This document shows positions 17,045 through 26,073 of a stretch of DNA of 64,000 nucleotides, piece by piece (position 1 is the stretch's first letter; each line of letters starts with the position of its first letter). Made by a program: the position numbers and the translations under genes. The notes under the pieces are model-generated. The model did no database searches and was not told where the DNA came from. It was given only the letters and a program-made list of their open reading frames with translations. The stretch is from Rhodococcus_G sp042879035 (lineage in GTDB: Bacteria > Actinomycetota > Actinomycetes > Mycobacteriales > Mycobacteriaceae): the NCBI RefSeq assembly GCF_042879035.1, contig NZ_JBIAOU010000004.1, forward strand, positions 1-64,000. Reading direction: 5' to 3'.

Positions 17045-18597
17045 CGGCGTGCCCAGATGTCGCCCGCGCCCGGCGTGACGGTCTCGACCAGCGTCCAGGC
17101 GTGCTCGGCGGGCAGGTCGAGTACCTCGTAGCGACCCGCTCCCGCGGGTGTCGCGGCGACGACGGTCGCGACTCCGGCGCGGCGCTGGAAGAACGTCTGC
17201 CGCACCGTCCATCCCACGATGCCGTTCGCCTCGACGGTGTCCCGGCTGCGGTCCAGCGACCCGCTGCGGGTGACCAGGTGGCCGGGCGGGGTGGCGTGCC
17301 CGAGACCGCGATACCGGTCGTGGGCGAGCCCGGCAGCGGCAACGGCCACGATCGCCAGGCCCGCCCACGCGGGCCACGGCACGGATACTCGGGCCGATAC
17401 CACACCCACGGCGATCGCCAGAGCCGCCACCGGCAGCAGGGCCCGGGTGAACCGGCGTCGCCGGGCGGCGGTGCCGTGCGCGGTGAGCGGGACGGGCCCC
17501 TCGTCGCGCAGGACCAGCGTCTCCATCCGCTCGGCCTCCGCACGCGGGCACTGCGGCAGCAGCATCGACGAGTGCCGTCCCTCCGTGGACATCCCGGTCA
17601 TCACCGCGTCGAGGCGCGCCGCCCCGGCCAGGCGCAGGAGCAGCGGCTCGCGGAGGCTGGCGCCACGCAGGCGCGCTCGGTCGAGGGTGGTCTGCCGGGT
17701 GCGCAGGAGACCGTGCGCGACGTGCAGCACGCGGCCGTCGTCGGTGACGGTGAGATCGCCGTACGTGAGCAGGTACCGGACGCAGGCGAGGGCGCTGGCA
17801 ACGGCGAGCAACGCGACGAGACCGACGACGACCACGGCCGCGACACCGAAGCCGCGCAGCCAGTCGAGTCCGTCCTCGAGCGTGTCGGCGTTGGCGACGC
17901 GTTCGCCGATCCCGTACTGGAACGCGACGCCGACTGCGGCGGCGACGGTGACGACGCCGGTCGTCGACAGGGGCGCGTAGCGCACCCAGGACGGCTTCCA
18001 GTGCGCGATCTCGAGCGCCGGTGGTGCCGCGGCGTCGGCGGCTCGGCCGGGATGCGCCTCCGACTGCCGGGTGAGCAGGGCCGCACGCAGTGACGGGACC
18101 AGCCGCGCGTCGAGGGCGTTGAGTTCGAAGCGCGTCGACTCGCCTGCCCTGTCCGCGCGCTGCCCGGTTCCGATACGCACCACGGACAGTCCGAGGGCCC
18201 GGTGCAGGAGCCCGGCCTCCACGTCGACCGACCGGATCCGGTTGCGGGGCACGGAGAGCAGCTTCTTCTGGAACACGCCGGTGCGCAGCTCGACGTGGAC
18301 CGGCCCGATCCGGTAACTGGTGGTCAGCCACCGCGCGATCGCGTAGGCGACCAGGACCGCCAGCGCGATCAGGCCCCAGTAGTGATTTCCGCTGCGGCTG
18401 CCGAGAACCACCGAGATCAGCAGCACCGGGAGCAGCCTGACCACTTCGTGGACGGGGTGCACGAGCAGCATGCGCCGGTCGAGGCGCAGCCACGGCAGCT
18501 CCTGCTCGGCAGCCAGTGCCGCGGGACCCGAGTGGGCGGGCGGGGCGGTGCCGGGCTCCGGGGGAGGCGGGGCGGGCGCGGAGTCGGGTGTGGTCAC
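17041..18597 (-). CDS. PH-domain (bPH2/DUF304) membrane protein, YdbT-like
   Basis: The 518-residue protein begins with a Pro-rich cytoplasmic tail, then a pair of membrane helices followed by a bacterial PH-like domain (YRIGPVHVELRTGVFQKKLLSVPRNRIRSVDVE). This is repeated with another helix pair and LTVTDDGRVLHVAHGLLRTRQTTL, and a third partial unit (GHLVTRSGSLDRSRDTVEANGIVG). This is the YdbT arrangement of DUF304 modules; the exact role is undefined, with membrane-stress links in other bacteria. Start GTG 18597 overlaps the stop of the preceding gene. Confidence 0.85.
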   Translation of the reverse strand: MTTPDSAPAPPPPEPGTAPPAHSGPAALAAEQELPWLRLDRRMLLVHPVHEVVRLLPVLLISVVLGSRSGNHYWGLIALAVLVAYAIARWLTTSYRIGPVHVELRTGVFQKKLLSVPRNRIRSVDVEAGLLHRALGLSVVRIGTGQRADRAGESTRFELNALDARLVPSLRAALLTRQSEAHPGRAADAAAPPALEIAHWKPSWVRYAPLSTTGVVTVAAAVGVAFQYGIGERVANADTLEDGLDWLRGFGVAAVVVVGLVALLAVASALACVRYLLTYGDLTVTDDGRVLHVAHGLLRTRQTTLDRARLRGASLREPLLLRLAGAARLDAVMTGMSTEGRHSSMLLPQCPRAEAERMETLVLRDEGPVPLTAHGTAARRRRFTRALLPVAALAIAVGVVSARVSVPWPAWAGLAIVAVAAAGLAHDRYRGLGHATPPGHLVTRSGSLDRSRDTVEANGIVGWTVRQTFFQRRAGVATVVAATPAGAGRYEVLDLPAEHAWTLVETVTPGAGDIWARR

Positions 18598-19100
18598 GTC
18601 GCGTCCCCGTGGTGGCGGCCTGCGATGGCGGTGAGGCGGGTGACGACGTCGTCCGCGACGGGCGCGTCGAGGGCGGTGATCCGGACGGCGCCCGCGGACG
18701 ACGCGGTGGTGACGGTGACGGTGGCCAGGTTCAGCATCCGGTCGATCGGGCCGCGTTCGGTGTCGACGGTCTGGATGCGGGAGATCGGTGCGATCCGCCG
18801 TTCCTGGGTGAACCACCCGGACCGTGTGTAGACGGCGGTGTCGCTGATCTCCCAGCGGTGCACCCGGTACCGCCAGCTCGGGACCACGAGAACGTGGGCG
18901 AGTGCGGCGACGGCGGTCGCCGCGAACACCGCGACGTGCGGCCACGTCGTCCACCGGCCCTCGACGACACCCCACACGACCTGCGCGAGGAACACCGGAA
19001 GCCACATCAGTGCGGCGTTGACGGCCCAGAGCAGCGGAGCCTTCTGCGACGGCCTCCCGGCGGGGTCGGCCATCGTCACGGTGGTCGATGGGGTGCTCAC
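18594..19100 (-). CDS. PH-domain (bPH2/DUF304) membrane protein, YdbS-like
   Basis: Two membrane helices (residues about 25-70) precede one PH-like module containing WEISDTAVYTRSGWFTQERRIAPISRIQTVD, a classic DUF304 pattern. YdbS and YdbT homologues are usually encoded side by side, as here with a four-base overlap. GTG 19100 with GGAGAG upstream is preferred over an 18-base extension. The function is not established; a membrane-bound scaffold is a reasonable guess. Confidence 0.85.
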   Translation of the reverse strand: MSTPSTTVTMADPAGRPSQKAPLLWAVNAALMWLPVFLAQVVWGVVEGRWTTWPHVAVFAATAVAALAHVLVVPSWRYRVHRWEISDTAVYTRSGWFTQERRIAPISRIQTVDTERGPIDRMLNLATVTVTTASSAGAVRITALDAPVADDVVTRLTAIAGRHHGDAT

Positions 19101-19165
19101 CTCTCCACCCTGCCTCACGAGCCACGAAGTGGCCTAGCCTGGTTGGAGAGCGGAAGGAGTGTGCC

Positions 19166-19351
19166 GTGGATCGACTCGAGAACGAGATGTCGGAGGCGGA
19201 TCGCGCTGCTCAGGCGGATCCGGTGCTGCCGGAGGACGAGCGGGAACGGGCGACGCCGGTCGAATCGGTGGGCGCGCGCGAGGTCAACGAGGCGGATGCC
19301 GTGGAGCAGTCCCGTGACGTCCCCGACGACGAGGAGTATCCCCGCGGCTGA
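19166..19351 (+). CDS. small acidic protein, 61 aa
   Basis: GTG 19166 has an excellent ribosome site GGAAGGAG six bases upstream, and a TAGCCT -10 lies at about 19133. The protein is highly acidic and likely disordered, ending in EQSRDVPDDEEYPRG. Short actinobacterial proteins ending in a DVxEQ...DDEYR-like motif are common as far as I recall, but no role is known. It lies between the divergent PH-domain operon and fbiC. Confidence 0.7.
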   Translation: MDRLENEMSEADRAAQADPVLPEDERERATPVESVGAREVNEADAVEQSRDVPDDEEYPRG

Positions 19352-19421
19352 GCGGTGCGTGTGAGCGGGGACATGTGACGACAGTCGCGCCTGTTGTGGC
19401 GCAAGTCTCCGGGGATGGCGC

Positions 19422-21998
19422 ATGATCGACGTCGTGACTTCTGACCACGACGAGACCTCCGCGATGTTGCCCGTTCCGACCATGCCCGCGCCGGTTCCCG
19501 GCGCGTCGGCCATGCGGCGGGCGTTGCGGCGGGCGCGGGACGGGGCGACGCTCAACGTGGACGAGGCGACCGTGCTGCTGCACGCGCGGGGCGCCGACCT
19601 CGACGACCTGTGTGCGTCGGCCGCGCGGGTGCGCGACGCCGGACTGGAGGCGGCGGGACGGCCGTTGACGGTGAGCTATTCGCGGAAGGTGTTCATCCCG
19701 CTGACCCGGCTGTGCCGCGACAAGTGCCACTACTGCACGTTCGTGACGGTGCCCGGGAAGTTGCGGGCCGAGGGCCACGGGATGTTCCTCGATCCGGACG
19801 AGGTGCTCGACATCGCCCGACGCGGCGCCGAACTGGGCTGCAAGGAGGCGCTGTTCACCCTGGGTGACCGGCCGGAGGACCGGTGGCCGGAGGCCAGGGA
19901 GTGGCTGGACTCGCGGGGTTACGACTCCACGCTCGACTACGTGCGGGCGATGGCGATCCGGGTCCTCGAGGAGACCGGTCTGCTGCCGCACCTGAATCCG
20001 GGTGTGATGACGTGGGAGGAGATCTCGCGGCTCAAGCCGGTCGCGCCGTCGATGGGCATGATGCTCGAGACGACGTCGACGCGGCTGTTCACCGAGAAGG
20101 GGCAGTGTCATCACGGCAGCCCCGACAAGGATCCGGCGGTGCGGTTGCGGGTGCTGACGGATGCGGGCCGGTTGTCGGTGCCGTTCACGACGGGTCTGCT
20201 CGTCGGGATCGGCGAGTCGACGACCGAGCGGGCCGAGACGATCATGGCGATCCGCAAGTCGCACAAGGCGTTCGGTCACGTGCAGGAGGTGATCGTGCAG
20301 AACTTCCTGGCCAAGGACGACACCGCGATGCGCGACGCCCCGGACGCCGGCATCGAGGAGTTCCGGGCGGCGATCGCCGTCACCCGGCTGGTGCTCGGGC
20401 CGTCGATGCGGATCCAGTCGCCGCCGAACCTGGTGTCGGGGGACGAGTGCCTGGCGCTGATCGCGTCCGGTGTCGACGACTGGGGTGGCGTCTCGCCGCT
20501 GACCCCGGACCACGTGAACCCGGAGCGGCCGTGGCCGAACCTCGACACCCTCGCCGCGATCACCGCGGAGGCGGGGTACACGCTCGTCGAGCGCACCGCC
20601 GCGCAACCGCAGTACGTGCTGGCCGGCTCGCCGTGGATCGATCCGCGGATCGCGGGGCACGTGCAGGCCCTGGCCGACCCGGTCACCGGCCTGGCCCGCC
20701 CCGTCACGACGCCGGTGGGAATGCCGTGGCAGGAACCGGACGAGACGTGGGCGTCCACGGGCCGCATCGACCTGAACACGGCGATCGACACCGACGGCCG
20801 CATCACCGAGACCCGGTCCGATCTCGGTAGCGCTTTCGGCGACTGGGAGACGGTCCGCGAACAGGTGCTCTCGCTCAGCGCGCCGGAGCGGGTGGACTCG
20901 GACGTGCTGACGGCGCTGCGCAACGCGGAGCGGGACCCGGCGGGCTGCTCGGACGACGACTACCGGGCGCTGGCGACGGCCGACGACGCGGGCCTCGAGG
21001 CGCTGGTCGCGCTCGCGGACGACCTGCGGCGGGACGCGGTCGGCGACGACGTGACGTACGTGGTGAACCGGAACATCAACTTCACCAACATTTGCTACAC
21101 CGGTTGCCGCTTCTGCGCATTCGCGCAGCGCAAGGGCGATGCGGACGCCTTCACCCTGTCGGCGTCGGAGGTCGCGGACCGGGCCTGGGAGGCGCACGTC
21201 GCCGGCGCCACCGAGGTGTGCATGCAGGGCGGTATCGACCCCGAGCTGCCGGTCACCGGGTACGCGGACCTGGTGCGCGCGGTGAAGGAGCGGGTGCCGT
21301 CGATGCACGTGCACGCGTTCAGCCCGATGGAGATCGTCAACGGCGCCTCCCGCGGCGGGCAGTCGGTGCGGGACTGGCTGACCGAACTGCGCGCCGCCGG
21401 CCTCGACACCATCCCCGGCACCGCCGCGGAGATCCTCGACGACGAGGTGCGGTGGGTGCTGACCAAGGGCAAGCTCCCGACGAGCACCTGGGTCGACGTG
21501 GTCACCACCGCACACGAGGTGGGCCTGCGGTCCAGTTCGACGATGATGTACGGGCACGTCGACCAGCCGCACCACTGGGTCGGGCACCTGAACGTGCTGC
21601 GCGGAATCCAGGACCGGACGGGTGGTTTCACCGAGTTCGTCCTGCTGCCGTTCGTGCACCAGTCGTCACCGCTGTACCTGGCGGGCGCGTCCCGTCCCGG
21701 GCCGACGATGCGGGACAACCGGGCGGCGCACGCGCTGGCGCGGGTGATGCTGCACGGGCGGATCCACAACATCCAGACCAGCTGGGTCAAGCTCGGCGTC
21801 GAGGGCACCCAGGCGATGCTGCAGGGCGGTGCGAACGATCTCGGTGGCACGCTGATGGAGGAGACCATCTCCCGGATGGCCGGGTCCCAGCACGGGTCGG
21901 AGAAGACGGTGGCCGAACTGCGCGCGATCGCCGAGGGCATCGGCAGGCCCGCCCGGGAGCGCACGACCAGTTACGCCGAGCGGGTGGGGGTGTCATGA
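19422..21998 (+). CDS. fbiC: FO synthase FbiC (bifunctional CofG/CofH)
   Basis: Two radical-SAM modules are fused, as in actinobacterial FbiC: the CofG half has C98, C102 and C105 in CRDKCHYC, and the CofH half has C558, C562 and C565 in CYTGCRFC. Together they join tyrosine with a pyrimidine precursor to form the deazaflavin FO, the chromophore of F420. The 858-residue length is standard. ATG 19422 is used; a GTG 12 bases downstream is possible. The next gene begins inside its stop codon (ATGA). The LLM-family oxidoreductase at 34400 looks FMN- rather than F420-dependent, so the consumers of F420 lie elsewhere. Confidence 0.96.
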   Translation: MIDVVTSDHDETSAMLPVPTMPAPVPGASAMRRALRRARDGATLNVDEATVLLHARGADLDDLCASAARVRDAGLEAAGRPLTVSYSRKVFIPLTRLCRDKCHYCTFVTVPGKLRAEGHGMFLDPDEVLDIARRGAELGCKEALFTLGDRPEDRWPEAREWLDSRGYDSTLDYVRAMAIRVLEETGLLPHLNPGVMTWEEISRLKPVAPSMGMMLETTSTRLFTEKGQCHHGSPDKDPAVRLRVLTDAGRLSVPFTTGLLVGIGESTTERAETIMAIRKSHKAFGHVQEVIVQNFLAKDDTAMRDAPDAGIEEFRAAIAVTRLVLGPSMRIQSPPNLVSGDECLALIASGVDDWGGVSPLTPDHVNPERPWPNLDTLAAITAEAGYTLVERTAAQPQYVLAGSPWIDPRIAGHVQALADPVTGLARPVTTPVGMPWQEPDETWASTGRIDLNTAIDTDGRITETRSDLGSAFGDWETVREQVLSLSAPERVDSDVLTALRNAERDPAGCSDDDYRALATADDAGLEALVALADDLRRDAVGDDVTYVVNRNINFTNICYTGCRFCAFAQRKGDADAFTLSASEVADRAWEAHVAGATEVCMQGGIDPELPVTGYADLVRAVKERVPSMHVHAFSPMEIVNGASRGGQSVRDWLTELRAAGLDTIPGTAAEILDDEVRWVLTKGKLPTSTWVDVVTTAHEVGLRSSSTMMYGHVDQPHHWVGHLNVLRGIQDRTGGFTEFVLLPFVHQSSPLYLAGASRPGPTMRDNRAAHALARVMLHGRIHNIQTSWVKLGVEGTQAMLQGGANDLGGTLMEETISRMAGSQHGSEKTVAELRAIAEGIGRPARERTTSYAERVGVS

Positions 21999-22774
21999 GT
22001 GCAGATCCGATCGGGGACGTCCGCGTCGTCGCGGTGCTCGACCGCGCGGTCTGGGGGGTGAATCCGGTCCTCGACCTGGCGTCGACGGATCCGTTCGGGA
22101 TCAAGGCGCGCACGTTCGTGCCTCCGGTCGAGGGTGGTTCCGCGCTCGACCGGGTCCTCGACGGGCTGGCCTGGCTGCTCGACTTCGCGGAGGTGCCGGG
22201 CACCGCGGCGTGGGAGCGGTCCGGTGACGAGCGGCGGGCGCGGTGGTGGATCACCCGGCTCGGACTGCTGAACACCGTCGTCGTCGCCTTCCCCGGGGTG
22301 CTCGGCCCGGTCGTCAAACGGTTGCCGCTGCAGGATCTGCTCGGCTTCACGAACCAGGCGCTGGTGTTGATCGCGGTGGCCCGCGAGTTGGGGGTGACGG
22401 ACCGCGCCGCGCAGGTCGATCTGCTGGCGTCGGTGCTGTGCGGTCGCGACGTCGACGCCCGCACGCTGCTCGCGAGCGACGAACCGGAACATCCGGAGTC
22501 GGCTGTCCGCTGGCGGCCGCTCGCGGCCCTGGGGGGTCTGTGGTCGACGGCGCGGGTGCTGCGCGCCATCCCCGGCGAACTGCACAAACGCCCGCAGCCG
22601 GGCCGGCCGTGGCGGGCGTTCGGACACCTGCCCCTGGTCGGTGCGATCGCGGACTACGTTGGTGAGCGGGGTGCCCTGATCGATGCCGCGGTACTGGGCA
22701 AACGGTGGGTCGACGGGCACACCGTGCGCACCGCGGTGTCGGGGCTCGGAAGCCTCGGAACCACCACCGTCTGA
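21995..22774 (+). CDS. conserved protein of unknown function coupled to fbiC
   Basis: The ATG overlaps the fbiC stop by four bases, so translation is coupled. The 259-residue protein starts ADPIGDVRVVAVLDRAVWGVNPVLDLAS and includes a moderately hydrophobic central part (LGLLNTVVVAFPGVLGPVVKRLPLQDLLGF, GFTNQALVLIAVARELG) that may touch the membrane without clear transmembrane helices. No catalytic motif was recognised. Coupling suggests a role linked to FO/F420 or simply shared dosage. It is encoded upstream of the ferredoxin gene. Confidence 0.75.
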   Translation: MSADPIGDVRVVAVLDRAVWGVNPVLDLASTDPFGIKARTFVPPVEGGSALDRVLDGLAWLLDFAEVPGTAAWERSGDERRARWWITRLGLLNTVVVAFPGVLGPVVKRLPLQDLLGFTNQALVLIAVARELGVTDRAAQVDLLASVLCGRDVDARTLLASDEPEHPESAVRWRPLAALGGLWSTARVLRAIPGELHKRPQPGRPWRAFGHLPLVGAIADYVGERGALIDAAVLGKRWVDGHTVRTAVSGLGSLGTTTV

Positions 22775-22880
22775 GGGCACCCTAATCCGGTGCTCCTCGA
22801 AGGCAGGGGTGATACTGGTGACTTCGAGTGCGCGACGCGCGTTCGATCAGGAACAGGTCCGTGTCAGAAAGGTAGCGGCA

Positions 22881-23204
22881 GTGCCCTACACGATTGCTGA
22901 ACCGTGCGTGGATGTGCTCGACAAGGCGTGCATCGAAGAGTGCCCCGTCGACTGTATTTACGAGGGCGGCCGGATGCTCTACATCCACCCCGACGAGTGC
23001 GTGGACTGCGGCGCCTGCGAGCCGGTGTGCCCGGTCGAGGCCATCTTCTACGAGGACGACGTTCCGGACCAGTGGAACGGCTACGTCAGTGCGAACGTCG
23101 ACTTCTTCGTCGACCTGGGCTCGCCCGGCGGTGCCGCCAAGCTCGGCAAGGTCGACTACGACCCGCCGTTCGTCAAGGCGCTGCCGCCCATGGGTGAGCA
23201 CTGA
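22881..23204 (+). CDS. fdxC: 7Fe ferredoxin (FdxC-like)
   Basis: The 107-residue protein has cysteines in CVDVLDKACIEECPVDC and CVDCGACEPVCP, the arrangement of ferredoxins carrying one 3Fe-4S and one 4Fe-4S cluster. It serves as a soluble electron carrier. The place immediately upstream of dapC matches M. tuberculosis Rv1177-Rv1178. GTG 22881 with AAAGG upstream is supported because MPYTIAEPC matches the family start. Confidence 0.93.
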   Translation: MPYTIAEPCVDVLDKACIEECPVDCIYEGGRMLYIHPDECVDCGACEPVCPVEAIFYEDDVPDQWNGYVSANVDFFVDLGSPGGAAKLGKVDYDPPFVKALPPMGEH

Positions 23205-23221
23205 GTCGCGAGGATCCGAAC

Positions 23222-24319
23222 GTGCCACGCAACGCCGTCTCGCGCGGTCTGCCCGATTTCCCGTGGGATTCCCTCGCCGGTGCGAAGACGAAGGCCCAGT
23301 CCCATCCGGACGGCATCGTCAACCTCTCGGTCGGCACCCCGGTCGACCCCGTCGCGCCGCTGATTCGTGACGCGCTCGCCTCGGTGTCGGACGTCCCCGG
23401 TTACCCGACCACGTGGGGGGAGCCGTCGCTGCGCGAGGCCGCGGTGGCGGCGCTGTCCCGGCGGTACGGCGTCACCGGCGTCGACCCGGCGGCCGTGCTG
23501 CCCGCGATCGGCACCAAGGAGATGATCGCCTGGATGCCGACCCTGCTCGGGCTCGGTGCGGGCGACCTCGTCGTGATCCCCGAGGTCGCGTACCCGACGT
23601 ACGAGGTCGGTGCGCTGCTCGCCGGGTGTCGTGTACTGCGCGCGGACGGGCTGACGCGGCTCGGCCCGGAGAACCCGGAGCTGATCTTCGTCAACTCGCC
23701 GTCGAACCCGACCGGCAAGGTGCTCGGCATCGACCACCTGCGCAAGGTGGTCGAGTTCGCCCGGGAGCGCGGCGCCGTCGTGGTGTCCGACGAGTGCTAC
23801 CTGGGCCTGACGTGGGAGGCCGAGGCCTACTCGGTCCTCGACCCGCGGGTCTGCGGCGGCGACCACACCAACCTGCTCGCAGTGCACTCGCTGTCGAAGA
23901 CGTCGAACCTGGCCAGCTACCGCGCCGGTTTCGTCACCGGCGACCCGGCGCTGGTCGCGGAGCTGCTCGAGGTCCGCAAGCACGCAGGCATGATCGTGCC
24001 GCTGCCGGTGCAGGCCGCGATGACCGCGGCACTGTCCGACGACGACCACGAGAACGAGCAGCGGGAGCGGTACCGCAAGCGCCGCGAGATCCTCCTCGAC
24101 GCGGTCCGACGCGCCGGGTTCACCGTCGACAACTCCGAGGCCGGCCTCTACCTGTGGCTGACCCGCGAGGAGGCGTGCCGCGACACCGTCGACTGGTTCG
24201 CCGAGCGCGGCATCCTCGTGGCCCCGGGCGACTTCTACGGTCCCGGCAGCCGCCGCCACGTGCGGATGGCGCTGACCGAGACCGACGAACGCGTCGCCGC
24301 GGCCGCTTCCCGGTTGTAG
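23222..24319 (+). CDS. dapC: N-succinyldiaminopimelate aminotransferase DapC
   Basis: The protein is a fold-type I PLP aminotransferase with NSPSNPTGKV and the Schiff-base lysine 226 in HSLSKTSNLASYRAGF. Its 365-residue length and location behind fdxC match Rv1178c/DapC. It makes succinyl-LL-diaminopimelate, substrate of DapE (41488); DapD (40246) acts one step earlier. Three of the succinylase-branch lysine/peptidoglycan genes therefore sit in this window. The start is a GTG, 17 bases after the ferredoxin stop. Confidence 0.92.
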   Translation: MPRNAVSRGLPDFPWDSLAGAKTKAQSHPDGIVNLSVGTPVDPVAPLIRDALASVSDVPGYPTTWGEPSLREAAVAALSRRYGVTGVDPAAVLPAIGTKEMIAWMPTLLGLGAGDLVVIPEVAYPTYEVGALLAGCRVLRADGLTRLGPENPELIFVNSPSNPTGKVLGIDHLRKVVEFARERGAVVVSDECYLGLTWEAEAYSVLDPRVCGGDHTNLLAVHSLSKTSNLASYRAGFVTGDPALVAELLEVRKHAGMIVPLPVQAAMTAALSDDDHENEQRERYRKRREILLDAVRRAGFTVDNSEAGLYLWLTREEACRDTVDWFAERGILVAPGDFYGPGSRRHVRMALTETDERVAAAASRL

Positions 24320-24360
24320 CGGCGCCGCCGCCTGAACCCGGCAGCGCCAACGGGATTGGG

Positions 24361-24427
24361 CTAGCCTGGACGGCAGTTCCTCGGTACCGGGGTTCGGCCC
24401 CGGTCCCACCTCGGGACAGGAGGCAGC
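24361..24427 (+). promoter_or_regulatory. promoter and leader hairpin of the proline-degradation genes
   Basis: A -10 TAGCCT is present at about 24362. ACCGGGG (24386-24392) and CCCCGGT (24398-24404) form a stable stem with the loop TTCGG. An AGGAGG ribosome site precedes ATG 24428. The hairpin looks like a tRNA T-arm but no tRNA surrounds it. Confidence 0.45.
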
Positions 24428-26071
24428 ATGGACGCCGTCACTGGGGTTCCCACGCCGGTCAACGAACCGGTCCATTCCTACGCCCCGGGAAGTCGTGAGC
24501 GCACGATCCTGGCATCGGAGCTCGCCGAGCTGGCCGGTGCACCCGTCGACCTGCCGCACGTCATCGGTGGCGTGCACCGGATGGGCGACGGTGAGCGGGT
24601 CGACGTGGTGCAGCCGCACCGCCGCGCCGCTGTGCTGGGCACCTTGACCGAGGGCACCCACGAGGACGCCGAGGCCGCGGTCACCGCCGCCGTGGAGGCG
24701 GCCCCGGGGTGGCGGGCGCTGTCCTTCGACGACCGGGCAGCGGTGTTGCTGCGCGCCGCCGACCTGCTGTCCGGTCCGTGGCGGGAAACCCTGGCCGCGG
24801 CAACGATGCTGGGCCAGTCGAAGACCGTGCAGCAGGCCGAGATCGACGCGCCGTGCGAGCTCGTCGACTTCTGGCGGTTCAACGTGCACTTCGCACGGCA
24901 GATCCTGGAGGAGCAGCCGGCGTCGAGTCCCGGGGTGTGGAACCGGATGGAGTACCGGCCGCTCGAGGGGTTCGTGTACGCGATCACCCCGTTCAACTTC
25001 ACCGCGATCGCGGGCAACCTGCCGACCGCGCCCGCACTGATGGGCAACACGGTGGTGTGGAAACCGTCTCCCACGCAGACGGTCTCGGCGTACTGGACGA
25101 TGAAGCTGCTCGAGGAGGCCGGTTTGCCGCCGGGGGTGATCAACCTCGTCACCGGGAGCGGCCCCGCGGTGTCCGACGTGGTCCTGACCGATCCGCGGCT
25201 CGCGGGGATCCATTTCACCGGCTCGACGCGTACCTTCCAGCACCTGTGGCGGGAGGTGGGTGCGAACATCGGCCGCTACCAGGGTTATCCGCGGCTGGTC
25301 GGCGAGACCGGCGGCAAGGACTTCGTCGTCGCCCACACGTCCGCGAACCCGGATGTGCTGCGCACGGCCCTGATCCGCGGGGCGTTCGAGTACCAGGGGC
25401 AGAAGTGTTCGGCCGCGTCCCGCGCGTACGTGCCGCGGTCGGTGTGGGAGCAGATGGGGGAGGATTTCCTCGCCGAGACCGACGAACTCGCCTACGGGGA
25501 CGTGACGGATCTGTCGAATTTCGGGGGCGCGCTGATCGATCGCGCGGCCTACGACAAAAACGTCGCCGCGATCGAGCGGGCCCGGGGCGCAGCGGGGGTC
25601 AAGGTGGCGGTCGGCGGTACCTACGACGACACCGTCGGCTGGTTCGTCCGGCCGACGGTCCTGCTGGCCGACGACCCCGGCGACGAGTCGTTCTCCACGG
25701 AGTACTTCGGGCCGGTGCTGTCGGTGCACGTCTACGACGACGCGCGGCCCGACGCGTTCGCGGACCTGCTCGCACTCGTCGACACCAGCGCCGCCTACGC
25801 ACTGACCGGGGCGGTGATCGCCGACGACCGCGCCGCGGTCGAGCAGGCCTGCGCGGCACTGCGATTCACTGCAGGCAACTTCTACGTCAACGACAAGCCG
25901 ACCGGGGCGGTGGTCGGGCAGCAGCCGTTCGGCGGGGCCCGGGCGTCGGGCACCAACGACAAGGCGGGTTCGCCGATCAACCTGCTGCGCTGGACGTCGG
26001 CCCGCACGATCAAGGAGACGTTCGTGCCGCCGACGGATCACCGGTACCCGCACATGGGACCGGAGGCGTAG
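24428..26071 (+). CDS. rocA: L-glutamate gamma-semialdehyde (P5C) dehydrogenase
   Basis: This 547-residue ALDH-superfamily enzyme has ITPFNFTAIAGNLP, the catalytic Glu in VGETGGKDFVVAH and the nucleophilic Cys in GQKCSAASRAYVP, followed by the family end (GTNDKAGSPINLLRWTS). It oxidises glutamate semialdehyde to glutamate with NAD. The proline dehydrogenase gene starts two bases after its stop, so the pair degrades proline to glutamate, as Rv1187-Rv1188. ATG has a good ribosome site. Confidence 0.95.
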   Translation: MDAVTGVPTPVNEPVHSYAPGSRERTILASELAELAGAPVDLPHVIGGVHRMGDGERVDVVQPHRRAAVLGTLTEGTHEDAEAAVTAAVEAAPGWRALSFDDRAAVLLRAADLLSGPWRETLAAATMLGQSKTVQQAEIDAPCELVDFWRFNVHFARQILEEQPASSPGVWNRMEYRPLEGFVYAITPFNFTAIAGNLPTAPALMGNTVVWKPSPTQTVSAYWTMKLLEEAGLPPGVINLVTGSGPAVSDVVLTDPRLAGIHFTGSTRTFQHLWREVGANIGRYQGYPRLVGETGGKDFVVAHTSANPDVLRTALIRGAFEYQGQKCSAASRAYVPRSVWEQMGEDFLAETDELAYGDVTDLSNFGGALIDRAAYDKNVAAIERARGAAGVKVAVGGTYDDTVGWFVRPTVLLADDPGDESFSTEYFGPVLSVHVYDDARPDAFADLLALVDTSAAYALTGAVIADDRAAVEQACAALRFTAGNFYVNDKPTGAVVGQQPFGGARASGTNDKAGSPINLLRWTSARTIKETFVPPTDHRYPHMGPEA

Positions 26072-26073
26072 TC

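Noticed and set aside
24386..24404. A GGTTCGG-type hairpin resembling a tRNA T-arm
   Set aside because: No acceptor, D or anticodon stems can be built around it. It lies in the leader of rocA.
23156..26053. A 965-codon leftward open frame opposite ferredoxin, dapC and rocA
   Set aside because: It is the antisense shadow of three well-identified genes. Its product is His/Arg/Gly-rich with no recognisable domain.
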